From Haemophilus parainfluenzae (lineage in GTDB: Bacteria; Pseudomonadota; Gammaproteobacteria; Enterobacterales; Pasteurellaceae), in assembly GCF_036288925.1 (NCBI RefSeq), contig NZ_CP127167.1:1922001-1986000 (forward strand): DNA of 64,000 nucleotides. Direction: 5' to 3'. The translations under genes were made by a program, and so were the position numbers. This document shows positions 53,621-63,577 of the stretch, one piece after another (position 1 is the stretch's first letter; every line of letters starts with the position of its first letter). Below the pieces are notes generated by a model. The model did no database searches and was not told the DNA's origin. It was given only the letters and a program-made list of their open reading frames with translations.

Positions 53621-56410
53621 TTAATATTCGGAACGTCGAGCTAAAATTTCTCGTTTTCCATTTGTCATAGGACCTAAAATGCCTTGTTCTTCAAGCTGAT
53701 CCATAATTCGAGCTGCTCGGTTAAACCCCACACTAAATTTACGTTGAACATAAGAGGTTGACGTATTGCCAGTACTTAATACAAACTCCACAACGTCATC
53801 AAATAACACATCAAGATCGCCACTGCTTGCCGTTGATTTCTCACCTGAGTCTTCATCATCCGCGCCGTCTAAAATTCCATCAATATAATTCGGTTTACCT
53901 CTTGCTCGCCAATCATCAGCTACTCTTGCAACCTCATCATCGCTCATAAAGGCGCCATGTACTCGAATAAGATCCGACGAACCTTGACCTGAATATAACA
54001 TGTCACCACGCCCCAATAAGGCTTCAGCACCGCCTTGATCCAGAATCGTTCTAGAGTCAATTTTGCTTGCTACCGTAAAAGCAATACGACTCGGAATATT
54101 GGCTTTAATTAAACCAGTTATAACATCAACTGAAGGACGTTGCGTTGCTAAAATAAGGTGAATACCAATGGCTCGGGCTTTTTGTGCTAAGCGAGCAATT
54201 AATTCTTCAATTTGTTTACCCGCTACCATCATTAAGTCAGCAAACTCATCAACAATTAGGACTATATAACTTAATTTTTCTAATGGTGGCGGCATTTTAT
54301 CCATTGTATCACCTGGCTTCCAAATTGGATTTGGAATAGGCATATTCAGTTTTTCATATTCTTCAATTTTTTCATTATAACCTTCAATATTACGCACACG
54401 TAAAGCTGATAGTAATTGATAGCGACGTTCCATTTCATCTACACACCAACGTAGTGCATTCGCTGCTTTTTTCATATCAGTCACAACTGGAGTCAGTAAG
54501 TGAGGAATATCGTTATAAATAGAAAGCTCGACCACTTTTGGATCTATCATAATAAATTTCACTTCATCGGGTCTGACACGGAAAAGTAAACTTAAAATCA
54601 TAGTATTCACTCCAACAGATTTCCCTGAACCTGTTGATCCCGCAACCAGCAAATGAGGCATTTTAGCCAAATCTACAATGACAGAATTTCCTCCAATATC
54701 TTTCCCCAAAGCCATTGAAAGTAATGATGTTGACGAGCGGAACTCATTACTATCAAGTACATCACGCAATGGTACCATTTGACGGTGCGCATTTGGCGTT
54801 TCAATACCAATATAAGGTTTGCCTGGAATCACTTCTGCCACACGGATCGCACGGAACATCAATGCACGAGCTAAATCGGTATCTATACTTGTTACTTTAG
54901 ATGCTTTTACACCCGGTTGTAATTCAAGCTCATAACGAGTTACCACAGGGCCAACTAACACATCTTGTACCGTAGCTTTGACATTAAAATTCTTTAATTG
55001 TTGTTCTATGCGTGCGGATGTGTCTAAAATTTCTTTACGCGTAATATCTTGAGCCTGTGTAGGACGATGCTCAAGTAAATCTAAACTTGGTAAAGGTGTT
55101 GTCGGTTTCTCTCGTTTATTCGTTGGTTGTTGAAATGCTGGATGTATAAGCGTATCAGAATATGGCTTATAGGTTATTTCATCGGTATTCTCAGTATAAA
55201 TTTCACGCGCTTTAACTGGTGAAGCTGTCGGCTCATTCAAGATCACTTTTAATGCATCTTCAGCATTTGAGGCTTTTGCTCGCACTTCCATTTCTTGCAT
55301 ACGAGCTTGCTCTTGCGCAGCAAACTGACGCGCTAATTCATCTTCTAAACCATCATTATCTGATTCTAAAGGTTCATCATAAGTTGGATAAAGTGCGGTC
55401 GTATTTTCAGGTGTTTTAAGTGACACTTTTGGTATGACATTTTCTTCAAAAATATCATCTGAATCATCCGCACTTTGATGATTCACTTGTGAGTTTTTCC
55501 ATGTAGCTGAAAAATCTTCTTTTGTTGGTAATTCAACGGAAGAAGCGGTAGAAATAGATACATGAGGTAAATGGTCAGATCCAACCGTGAAACCTTTAAA
55601 CTTATCTTCTAATTTTTCAATATCTGCAGGCTCTGAAGTACTCGGTGAGTATAGCCCACTGATATTAATGAGTTGCTCAGGCTTAACAAAGGTATTTTCA
55701 GAACCCTCCTCTTTTTCATCTTCTGTAGATTCAGTTTCCAATTGAGAATCAGAGAAAGCCAGTTGTTGAGGTGCCTCAATCACAATTTGTTCAAGATCAT
55801 CCACAGAAGTATGTTCTGCATGCTCCTCTTCTGCCGGCTGATTTTTCATGGTTAGCCAATGATAGAATTTCACAATTAAACGAATTAATGATGCACCGGA
55901 ACAGAAAATAAAGCCTACAACTGCACAGATAAAGCCCACTAAAATACAACCAAACTTACCGAGTGTAGGATATAAATTCACCACTAAACTGCCACCAAAT
56001 ACGCCACCAGCTAGATAGTAGTTCGTATTTGAAAGCAGCAATGTTGCCATCATGGTTAAGCCAACGATGAGAGCAATAAAGCCAAAGAAACGTAATGTAA
56101 TACGGGTTACAGAGAGAGAATGCACCGCTTTGATTTTCAGTAAATAAATCGGTACGATAAAAATGACAAACGGAATGAGATGACCTACATAGCCGAGAAA
56201 AACAAAAAACGTATCAATCATCCAAGCACCCAAAGCACCTGTCTTATTAATAGTTTCAGTCTGAAAACTTGCTGTAGACCAAGAGTTATCTAATGGCGTA
56301 TAGCTTGACCATGCTACGATTAAATATAAACCTAAAAGTGCGGTCAATCCGAGTAATAATTCTGCTAAATATTGTTTCGGTGTAAATCGTTTTGTAATTC
56401 GTTTAATCAT
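53621..56410 (-). CDS. ftsK: FtsK, DNA translocase of cell division
   Basis: Couples chromosome dimer resolution to septation. The 929-aa protein has four to five N-terminal membrane helices (about 12-180), a variable acidic linker (about 190-430) shorter than in E. coli, the motor domain with Walker A GSTGSGKSVGVN near 585-596 and Walker B IVLIVDEFADLMM near 710, and a C-terminal gamma winged helix (SYVQRKFSVGFNRAARIMDQ near 895). Follows lrp by two bases. Confidence 0.96.
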   Translation of the reverse strand: MIKRITKRFTPKQYLAELLLGLTALLGLYLIVAWSSYTPLDNSWSTASFQTETINKTGALGAWMIDTFFVFLGYVGHLIPFVIFIVPIYLLKIKAVHSLSVTRITLRFFGFIALIVGLTMMATLLLSNTNYYLAGGVFGGSLVVNLYPTLGKFGCILVGFICAVVGFIFCSGASLIRLIVKFYHWLTMKNQPAEEEHAEHTSVDDLEQIVIEAPQQLAFSDSQLETESTEDEKEEGSENTFVKPEQLINISGLYSPSTSEPADIEKLEDKFKGFTVGSDHLPHVSISTASSVELPTKEDFSATWKNSQVNHQSADDSDDIFEENVIPKVSLKTPENTTALYPTYDEPLESDNDGLEDELARQFAAQEQARMQEMEVRAKASNAEDALKVILNEPTASPVKAREIYTENTDEITYKPYSDTLIHPAFQQPTNKREKPTTPLPSLDLLEHRPTQAQDITRKEILDTSARIEQQLKNFNVKATVQDVLVGPVVTRYELELQPGVKASKVTSIDTDLARALMFRAIRVAEVIPGKPYIGIETPNAHRQMVPLRDVLDSNEFRSSTSLLSMALGKDIGGNSVIVDLAKMPHLLVAGSTGSGKSVGVNTMILSLLFRVRPDEVKFIMIDPKVVELSIYNDIPHLLTPVVTDMKKAANALRWCVDEMERRYQLLSALRVRNIEGYNEKIEEYEKLNMPIPNPIWKPGDTMDKMPPPLEKLSYIVLIVDEFADLMMVAGKQIEELIARLAQKARAIGIHLILATQRPSVDVITGLIKANIPSRIAFTVASKIDSRTILDQGGAEALLGRGDMLYSGQGSSDLIRVHGAFMSDDEVARVADDWRARGKPNYIDGILDGADDEDSGEKSTASSGDLDVLFDDVVEFVLSTGNTSTSYVQRKFSVGFNRAARIMDQLEEQGILGPMTNGKREILARRSEY

Positions 56411-56412
56411 TT

Positions 56413-56892
56413 TTATTTTAGTACGAGATAATTAGTTTGTTTCACTTCTTCCATGACAACATAAGTTCGGGTGTCATTCACACCAGGTAAGCGCAATAAT
56501 GTGGTACCCAATAATTTTCGATATGCCGCCATATCTGCTACACGTGTTTTGAGTAAATAATCGAAATCACCTGATACCAAATGACATTCGAGAATTTCAT
56601 CAAGCGCTTGAATCGCCGCATTAAACTCTTCGAAAACATCCGGTTTACCACGCACGAGCGTAATTTCAACGATCACCAATAAAGGGGCATCCAATAATTC
56701 AGGATTTAATAGTGCCCGATAGCCCATAATCACACCTTGTTTTTCTAAGCGTTTTACCCTTTCTAGACAAGGTGTTGGGGATAACCCCACTTTCTTTGAT
56801 AAATCGATATTAGAGATTTTACCGTTGCGTTGTAATTCATTTAAGATTTTGATATCAATGCTATCTAACGCTTTATTTAATTTCTTTTCCAT
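56413..56892 (-). CDS. lrp: Lrp, leucine-responsive regulatory protein
   Basis: Global AsnC/Lrp-family regulator. The 159-aa protein has an N-terminal helix-turn-helix (ISNIDLSKKVGLSPTPCLER near 26-45) and a C-terminal RAM effector domain (LVSGDFDYLLKTRVADMAAY near 104-123). Length and the lrp-ftsK-lolA-rarA order match Lrp proper rather than a specialised homologue. Confidence 0.93.
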   Translation of the reverse strand: MEKKLNKALDSIDIKILNELQRNGKISNIDLSKKVGLSPTPCLERVKRLEKQGVIMGYRALLNPELLDAPLLVIVEITLVRGKPDVFEEFNAAIQALDEILECHLVSGDFDYLLKTRVADMAAYRKLLGTTLLRLPGVNDTRTYVVMEEVKQTNYLVLK

Positions 56893-56974
56893 AACCTTTC
56901 CTTATGTACGGCGTATATTCTATCTAATTTATCAAAAACTTTCAGTAATCAGACAGCAATAGGACAACGTTTTT

Positions 56975-58354
56975 TTAGAAATTATCCAAAATGGCAAGTG
57001 CATCAGCGAGTTTTTTCACCGTAAAAACTTCCATATTCTCAACCGCACTTTTCGGCTTATTGGCAAAAGGGACGATCGCGCGTTTAAAACCATGTTTTGC
57101 CGCTTCACTAATGCGTTCTTGACCGCTGGTTACCGGACGAATTTCACCGGCTAACCCTACTTCACCAAAGACAACTAAATCTTGTGGCAATGGACGATTA
57201 CGAAAACTCGAAATTAATGCAAGCAATAACGCAAGATCTGCTCCAGTTTCTCCGACTTTTACCCCACCAACGACATTCACAAAAACATCTTGATCCGACA
57301 TTTGTAGTCCACCATGACGATGTAATACCGCAAGCAATAAAGCTAAACGATTTTGCTCTAACCCCACCGCCACACGGCGCGGATTTGCAAGCATGGAATG
57401 ATCCACTAACGCTTGAATTTCCACCAAAAGCGGACGCGTTCCTTCCCAAAGTACCATGACCGAGCTACCTGGTGTTTGTTCATCTCCACGGCTTAAGAAA
57501 ATTGCCGATGGATTTTTCACTTCGCGTAGGCCTTGTTCGGTCATACCAAATACCCCTAGCTCATTCACTGCACCAAAACGGTTTTTATGACTACGTAACG
57601 TACGGAAACGGGAATCAGCCTCCCCTTCCAGCAATAATGAACAGTCAATGGCATGCTCCAATACTTTTGGCCCCGCAAGGGTACCGTCTTTGGTGACGTG
57701 GCCAACCATAATGATAGCGACCTGTCGGGTTTTCGCATAACGAGTAAGAAAAGAGGCACATTCACGCACTTGTGCCACACTTCCTGGAGAGGATTGAATA
57801 TCTGAAAGATGCATAACCTGAATCGAATCCACCACAATAATTTGCGGTTTTAATTGATCCGCCAAATTACAAATTTGCTCAACTGAGGTTTCAGATAACA
57901 TATTTAATTTATCTGTCGGTAGATTCAAGCGATTAGCTCGCATTGCCACTTGTTGAAGCGACTCTTCCCCTGTTACATAAAGTGCGGTCATATTTTTTGC
58001 TAATCCACACATCACTTGAAGTAGCAAGGTACTTTTCCCCGCACCAGGATGCCCACCAATTAAAATGGCACTCCCCGGCACGATCCCACCACCTAACACG
58101 CGATCTAATTCTTTAAATCCACTGGTGAAACGCGGTGTCTCTTGCAAGCTAATTTCAGAAAGCGTTTGGATTTTTGCGCGAGTTTCTCCTGCATAACCAC
58201 TAAAACGATCATTTTTTGTGGAATTTGAGGCTGAAATTAACCGCACTTCGCTAATGGTATTCCAGGCTTTACAGGCAGAACACTGCCCTTGCCAGCGCGA
58301 AAATTCTGCGCCACAATCATTACATACGTAAGCGGTTTTAGGAGCTTTTGCCAT
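56975..58354 (-). CDS. radA: RadA, branch-migration/DNA repair ATPase
   Basis: RecA-like helicase that helps process recombination intermediates, important in natural transformation too. The 459-aa protein has a zinc finger CNDCG...CSACKAW near 11-31, Walker A GGHPGAGKST near 98-107, the RadA motif KNRFG near 256 and a C-terminal Lon-like domain (about 290-455). All hallmarks intact. Confidence 0.96.
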   Translation of the reverse strand: MAKAPKTAYVCNDCGAEFSRWQGQCSACKAWNTISEVRLISASNSTKNDRFSGYAGETRAKIQTLSEISLQETPRFTSGFKELDRVLGGGIVPGSAILIGGHPGAGKSTLLLQVMCGLAKNMTALYVTGEESLQQVAMRANRLNLPTDKLNMLSETSVEQICNLADQLKPQIIVVDSIQVMHLSDIQSSPGSVAQVRECASFLTRYAKTRQVAIIMVGHVTKDGTLAGPKVLEHAIDCSLLLEGEADSRFRTLRSHKNRFGAVNELGVFGMTEQGLREVKNPSAIFLSRGDEQTPGSSVMVLWEGTRPLLVEIQALVDHSMLANPRRVAVGLEQNRLALLLAVLHRHGGLQMSDQDVFVNVVGGVKVGETGADLALLLALISSFRNRPLPQDLVVFGEVGLAGEIRPVTSGQERISEAAKHGFKRAIVPFANKPKSAVENMEVFTVKKLADALAILDNF

Positions 58355-58380
58355 TTTTATTATCCTTTCGAGAACCCGTT

Positions 58381-59403
58381 TTACGCCATCAACATCATTA
58401 AGCCAAGCATTCTTTCAAAATACGCACGGCGCTTTAATAAGGCTTTTAACTTCTCAATAGTTTGAACATTATCTTTTGTTTCGCTATGAAAGGTAATCAA
58501 ACCTTTTATTTCATTAAGGAAAAATTGATTACTTGCTAATAATTCAGCGGATCGATTTTCTTCCAGTTTTTCAAACAAGGCTTTGTTATCATCATAATAA
58601 TGATAAAGATTGAAAAATGCGCCGACACGTTCAACGGTTTTCATAAAATCGAAAGCAAACACATCCGTTGGGAATGAAAGCGTTTCCTCAATCAATTGCT
58701 GCTCCATTTTCATGACCGCACTTAATTGTTCGCGAGAATCAACCGCACTTCCCTCACGTTCTTCTTTTAAGAAATCCCGCCATTTATTTAACCAATCAAT
58801 CAGAAGTGGTTTACTGCCTAGTTGATAGCCTCGTTTCGCTTTACTTGCTGAACTAAAATACACATCCTGTTCAAAAGGTAAAAGTGAGACAAAATAGAAA
58901 AGATCTGAAACAAGCCCTTCTTTTAATTCAAATTCAATTTCGCAGATAGGCTGTGTTTTCTCCCCTGATAGAATCTTCCCCTGATCAAAAGCCACTTCAA
59001 TTTTTGATGCACCAAATGCAATCAACCAAAAAGTGCGGTTAAAATCTGTTGAGAAAATTGGTTGTAATGTAGCGGAAGGCAAGCTTTCAAATGGATACAA
59101 TGAGGTTAATTGTGCCGATGTAGGTACGGAATTATCAGGTATAGATAAATTGTATTCTGGACGACTATGCAATCCGCCAACCACTTTTCCGTCAGTTTTT
59201 AAGGTTAGTGTGAAATCATTATTTTCTCGACGAACACGCAATCCCATTTTTTGTTTTGCCAAAAAATGATCGGGATAATCGAAATAAGTATTTCCTAGAA
59301 AGATCGTATTTTGCTCTAAAATATTGAATTGATTGAGGTGTGTTTTTAGGATGTCGAAGGCGTCAGGGGCGACAGCAAGTTTTAATTCAACTTCATTACT
59401 CAT
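58381..59403 (-). CDS. CYTH-domain protein (YgiF-like inorganic triphosphatase)
   Basis: Probably hydrolyses inorganic triphosphate. From ATG 59403 (AAGGAAAAATAAA upstream) the protein is 340 aa and starts MSNEVELKLAV, with the CYTH ExExK signature in EVELK. Further charged strands LRVRRENNDFTLTLKTDG near 54-71 and EIEFELKEG near 153-161 follow the CYTH pattern. The C-terminal part (about 200-340) is helical, CHAD-like. It is shorter than E. coli YgiF, so the CHAD part may be reduced. Confidence 0.82.
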   Translation of the reverse strand: MSNEVELKLAVAPDAFDILKTHLNQFNILEQNTIFLGNTYFDYPDHFLAKQKMGLRVRRENNDFTLTLKTDGKVVGGLHSRPEYNLSIPDNSVPTSAQLTSLYPFESLPSATLQPIFSTDFNRTFWLIAFGASKIEVAFDQGKILSGEKTQPICEIEFELKEGLVSDLFYFVSLLPFEQDVYFSSASKAKRGYQLGSKPLLIDWLNKWRDFLKEEREGSAVDSREQLSAVMKMEQQLIEETLSFPTDVFAFDFMKTVERVGAFFNLYHYYDDNKALFEKLEENRSAELLASNQFFLNEIKGLITFHSETKDNVQTIEKLKALLKRRAYFERMLGLMMLMA

Positions 59404-59541
59404 TTTATTTTTCCTTATCAATTTTAACTGTTTAAATATACAGATAATTTTATACAAATCAAGATCTTTTTCGTGTATTTCCTTATAAAATCAGGTAATA
59501 TGCAACGGAAATTTTAACCCTTGTTATGGAGTACCTCCCCT

Positions 59542-60222
59542 ATGGCAATGAATAATATTCTCGGATTATTTGCCCATTCTCCTTTGAAGCCTCTGCAAAA
59601 ACACTCAAAAAAAGTAACAGAATGCTGTGAATTACTGGTTCCATTTTTCAAATATACGTTTTTAAAACAGTGGAATGATGCAGAACAAACACGTTTGGAT
59701 ATTTCTCAATGTGAACGTGAGGCTGATAGCTTAAAACGCGAAATTCGTTTGAAATTGCCTCGTGGTTTATTTTTACCTATTGATCGTACTGATTTGCTCG
59801 AATTAGTTACACAACAAGATAAATTAGCTAATTATGCCAAAGATATTGCTGGTCGTATGGTTGGTCGACAATTTGGTATTCCTGAGAAAATGCAGGAGGA
59901 ATTTTTACATTATGTTCAGCGTAGCTTAGATTCTATTCATCAAGCACACTTGGTGATTGAGGAAATGGATAAATTACTTGAAACTGGTTTCAAAGGACGT
60001 GAGTTAACATTAGTTAACAATATGATTCAAGAGCTTGATAGCATTGAAGATGATACAGATCAAATGCAAATTAAGCTACGTAATATGCTCTATACGATTG
60101 AAAGTCATTATAATCCTATTGATGTGATGTTCCTATATAAAATCATCGAATGGGTAGGTGTATTAGCTGATCAAGCTCAACGTGTTGGCTCTCGTATTGA
60201 ATTAATGCTTGCTCGTTCCTAA
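59542..60222 (+). CDS. DUF47/PhoU-like protein linked to phosphate transport
   Basis: A 226-aa all-helical protein of the TIGR00153/DUF47 family, related to PhoU, encoded directly before a Pit phosphate transporter. Segments READSLKREIRLKLPRGLFL near 53-72 and IDRTDLLELVTQQDKLANYA are typical. It probably regulates Pit activity, by analogy with paired DUF47-Pit genes. I chose ATG 59542 with GGAG about ten bases upstream; a frame from TTG 59521 is possible. Confidence 0.87.
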   Translation: MAMNNILGLFAHSPLKPLQKHSKKVTECCELLVPFFKYTFLKQWNDAEQTRLDISQCEREADSLKREIRLKLPRGLFLPIDRTDLLELVTQQDKLANYAKDIAGRMVGRQFGIPEKMQEEFLHYVQRSLDSIHQAHLVIEEMDKLLETGFKGRELTLVNNMIQELDSIEDDTDQMQIKLRNMLYTIESHYNPIDVMFLYKIIEWVGVLADQAQRVGSRIELMLARS

Positions 60223-60257
60223 TTTTGACGACATTAACTACAACATAGGAAATCACT

Positions 60258-61520
60258 ATGGAAATTATTAATGCATACGGTTCGTGGTTAGTCTTAATTA
60301 CCGCGGCATTCGGTTTTTTTATGGCATTTGGTATTGGGGCCAACGACGTATCAAACTCAATGGGTACCTCGGTTGGTTCTGGTACCATTACAGCCAAACA
60401 AGCAATTATTATTGCCCTTATTTTTGAATCTGCCGGGGCTTATTTAGCCGGTGGTGAAGTAACAGAAACCATCAAAAGTGGTGTGATCGACCCCACTCAA
60501 TTTGTCGAAATGCCAGACGTATTGGCATTAGGAATGCTTTCTGCTCTCTTTGCATCAGGCGCTTGGTTATTTATTGCTACTAAAATGGGTTGGCCTGTTT
60601 CAGGTACTCACACCATCATTGGGGCTTTAATTGGTTTTGCTTGTATTACGATTGGTCCAAGTTCTGTTGACTGGTCTACTATCGGTGGGATCGTTGGAAG
60701 CTGGTTTATCACCCCCGTGATCGCAGGACTTTTAGCTTATACCATCTTTGCAAGTATCCAGAAACTCATTTTCGATACAGAAGAACCGCTGAAAAACGCA
60801 CAAAAATACGGGCCTTACTACATGGCGATTACCGTATTCGTACTTTGTATTGTGACCATGGCAAAAGGTTTAAAACACGTTGGATTAAACCTATCAACAA
60901 ATGAAACGCTCGGTATTTCATTTCTAATCAGCATCATTGGTATGATTTTCTGCCACTTCTACTTCCGTAGTAAAAGATTCACTGAAAAAGCGACAAAAGG
61001 CACATTCGGTTCAGTAGAAAAGATTTTTAGTATCTTAATGCTTTTAACCGCTTGTGCTATGGCATTCGCACATGGTTCTAATGATGTAGCCAATGCAATT
61101 GGTCCGCTTTCTTCGGTGGTATCAATCGTAGAAAATGGTGGGCAAATCCTCAGCGGTGGGAAATTAACTTGGTGGATTTTACCCTTAGGTGCATTAGGTA
61201 TCGCAGTAGGTCTTATTGCGATGGGACAAAAAGTGATGGCGACAGTAGGCTCAGGTATTACCGATTTAACTCCGAGCCGTGGTTTTGCCGCACAATTTGC
61301 AACAGCGATGACCGTTGTAGTGGCATCTGGTACGGGTTTACCAATCTCCACGACACAAACCCTAGTAGGGGCAATCTTAGGTATCGGTTTCGCTCGTGGT
61401 ATTGCGGCGCTTAACTTAACAGTTATCCGTAACATCATTAGTTCATGGGTTGTCACATTACCTGCTGGTGCATTCTTTGCAATTATGATTTTCTACGTTC
61501 TTCGAGCAATTTTTCACTAA
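60258..61520 (+). CDS. Pit-family inorganic phosphate transporter
   Basis: A 420-aa inner-membrane Pit/PHO4 transporter with about ten helices, moving phosphate with a cation. The duplicated signature appears as FGIGANDVSNSMGTSVGSGT near 28-47 and FAHGSNDVANAIGPLS near 270-285. Preceded 35 bases upstream by its DUF47 partner and followed by an uptake-signal terminator. Sodium or proton coupling cannot be read. Confidence 0.93.
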   Translation: MEIINAYGSWLVLITAAFGFFMAFGIGANDVSNSMGTSVGSGTITAKQAIIIALIFESAGAYLAGGEVTETIKSGVIDPTQFVEMPDVLALGMLSALFASGAWLFIATKMGWPVSGTHTIIGALIGFACITIGPSSVDWSTIGGIVGSWFITPVIAGLLAYTIFASIQKLIFDTEEPLKNAQKYGPYYMAITVFVLCIVTMAKGLKHVGLNLSTNETLGISFLISIIGMIFCHFYFRSKRFTEKATKGTFGSVEKIFSILMLLTACAMAFAHGSNDVANAIGPLSSVVSIVENGGQILSGGKLTWWILPLGALGIAVGLIAMGQKVMATVGSGITDLTPSRGFAAQFATAMTVVVASGTGLPISTTQTLVGAILGIGFARGIAALNLTVIRNIISSWVVTLPAGAFFAIMIFYVLRAIFH

Positions 61521-61530
61521 TATAATTATT

Positions 61531-61571
61531 AAAAGTGCGGTGATTTTTCATTACATTTTTTAATCGCACTT
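61531..61571. terminator. Imperfect uptake-signal hairpin after pit
   Basis: AAAAGTGCGGTGATTTT faces AATCGCACTT; the right arm has one changed base. Confidence 0.5.
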
Positions 61572-61598
61572 AGCTTATTTACAATTTTGGGAAGTATT

Positions 61599-62207
61599 AT
61601 GTCAAAAATCAATAAAGTTTTATTTTCTTGCGTTGTATTGATTTCAACTATTGGAACAGTACAAGCAGAGACAAAATATGTGACAGAAAATCTGAATACA
61701 TATTTACGTCGTGGTGCTGGCGATCAATTTAAGATCGCAGGCGCCATTCAATCTGGTGAAGCTGTGACCGCATTGGAACAACAGGGAAAATATACCCTGA
61801 TTCGTGATAATAAAAATCGCGAGGCATGGATTTTAACCTCGGAACTGAGTTCTACCCCAAGTAGCCGTGAAGAAAATCCAAAATTAAAAGCTCAAATTCA
61901 AGAACTGACTTTAAAATTAAATCGTGTTGATTCTGATTGGCAGCAGCGCACAAGTGAAATTCAACGTCGCAATAAGCAATCTGAGCAACAAAGTGGGGAG
62001 TTACTTGAACTAAATGCACAACTTAAACGTGAATTAGACATGATAAAAAATAAAAATCGTGATTTAGAAGCAATGCTTGATGCCAATAAACGTGAAATTG
62101 CGATCCAATGGTTTATTTATGGTGGCTCGGTATTAGGCGTAGGTTTATTAATCGGTTTAATATTACCTTACCTTTTACCAAGACGTAAACGTCGTAATAG
62201 CTGGTAA
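61599..62207 (+). CDS. SH3-domain membrane protein (TIGR04211/YgiM-like)
   Basis: A 202-aa protein with a signal peptide (about 1-23), an N-terminal bacterial SH3 domain (TKYVTENLNTYLRRGAGDQF near 24-43), a coiled coil (about 90-165) and a C-terminal membrane helix (FIYGGSVLGVGLLIGLILPY near 172-191) followed by a basic tail. It matches YgiM-like proteins encoded beside cca. Role unknown, probably at the cell wall. ATG 61599 follows GGGAAGTATT. Confidence 0.87.
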   Translation: MSKINKVLFSCVVLISTIGTVQAETKYVTENLNTYLRRGAGDQFKIAGAIQSGEAVTALEQQGKYTLIRDNKNREAWILTSELSSTPSSREENPKLKAQIQELTLKLNRVDSDWQQRTSEIQRRNKQSEQQSGELLELNAQLKRELDMIKNKNRDLEAMLDANKREIAIQWFIYGGSVLGVGLLIGLILPYLLPRRKRRNSW

Positions 62208-62220
62208 TGATTCATCGCAG

Positions 62221-62246
62221 AGGTAGGCATTCGCCTACCTTTTCTT
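62221..62246 (+). terminator. Terminator before cca
   Basis: AGGTAGGC / GCCTACCT stem with loop ATTC and TTTCTTT after it. Confidence 0.7.
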
Positions 62247-62268
62247 TATATTTTAATGGGAGAGTAAA

Positions 62269-63513
62269 ATGGACATTTATCTTGTCGGCGGTGCAGTACG
62301 TGATCAACTTTTAAGTTTGCCTGTGAAAGATCGTGACTGGGTTGTCGTGGGAGCTACACCAGAAATGTTGCTGGCTCAAGGTTATCAACAAGTTGGCAAA
62401 GACTTTCCTGTTTTTCTCAATCCTGAAAGCCATGAAGAATACGCACTTGCCCGTACAGAACGAAAATCAGGCAAAGGTTATACGGGGTTTATTTGTGATT
62501 TTTCAAATGATATTACACTTGAACAAGATTTAATTCGTCGAGATCTCACCATTAATGCCATTGCAAAAGATAAGGAAGGCAAGCTGTACGATCCTTATCA
62601 TGGCGTAGAGGATATTCATCAACGTATTTTACGTCATATTTCGCCTGCTTTTGCTGAAGATCCACTTCGTGTATTACGTGTCGCTCGCTTTGCGGCTCGA
62701 TTCCATCATTTAGGTTTCTCTATTGCCGAAGAAACCCTTAAATTAATGGCTGAACTTACTGAACAAGGTGAACTTGCACACTTAACGGCTGAGCGTGTTT
62801 GGATGGAAACGGAAAAAGCATTAAACGAACCGCATCCTGAAATTTATTTTGAAACACTGCATCAAGTCGGCGCACTCAAAGTGCTCTTCCCTGAGATTGC
62901 CGCCTTAGATGGCGTACCAAACCCAGCTAAATATCATCCTGAAATTGATAGCTTTGTTCATACCATGCTCGTATTACAGCAAGCCGTTAAACTGACAGAA
63001 AATACCAATTTGAATAAAAGTGCGGTCCGTTTTGCAGCAATTTGTCACGATCTTGGTAAAGTCCTTACACCCAAAGAAAATTGGCCTAGTCATCATGGAC
63101 ATGAAAAAGCGGGGATTAAACCGACTCGTTCATTATGTAAACGTCTTAGAGTCTCTGGCTATCTTCAAGAATTAGCTGAATTAACTTGTGAATATCACAC
63201 GCATGCACACAAAGCATTAGAACTTCGTCCAGAAACGGTAGTGAAACTCTTTAACACTTTTGATGTTTGGCGCAAACCTCAGCGATTTGAGGAATTTTTA
63301 TTGGTATGTTTATCTGATACTCGCGGACGAACGGGCTTTGAAAATAAAGAATATCCGCAAATTGATTACCTCAAAACACTTTATCAAGCTGCTCTAGCTG
63401 TTGATGTGCAACAAGTGATTTCCGATGGTTTTGAAAAGCAAGGTATTCGAGATGAATTAACACGTCGAAGAATTGCCGCAGTGAAAGCCGAGAAAACTCA
63501 CTTAAATGCTTAA
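62269..63513 (+). CDS. cca: Cca, tRNA nucleotidyltransferase
   Basis: Adds or repairs the CCA end of tRNAs. The 414-aa protein begins [20 protein letters not shown] with the nucleotidyltransferase signature, has [10 protein letters not shown] near 90, [12 protein letters not shown] near 133-144 and a C-terminal HD phosphohydrolase domain ([13 protein letters not shown] near 251-263). The HD domain makes it the multifunctional gammaproteobacterial type. Confidence 0.96.
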   Translation: MDIYLVGGAVRDQLLSLPVKDRDWVVVGATPEMLLAQGYQQVGKDFPVFLNPESHEEYALARTERKSGKGYTGFICDFSNDITLEQDLIRRDLTINAIAKDKEGKLYDPYHGVEDIHQRILRHISPAFAEDPLRVLRVARFAARFHHLGFSIAEETLKLMAELTEQGELAHLTAERVWMETEKALNEPHPEIYFETLHQVGALKVLFPEIAALDGVPNPAKYHPEIDSFVHTMLVLQQAVKLTENTNLNKSAVRFAAICHDLGKVLTPKENWPSHHGHEKAGIKPTRSLCKRLRVSGYLQELAELTCEYHTHAHKALELRPETVVKLFNTFDVWRKPQRFEEFLLVCLSDTRGRTGFENKEYPQIDYLKTLYQAALAVDVQQVISDGFEKQGIRDELTRRRIAAVKAEKTHLNA

Positions 63514-63577
63514 TCCAGCTTTACTAAAAGTAAACTACCCCTTACAATATGCGCAATTTTTTAGTAAATATTTTGTT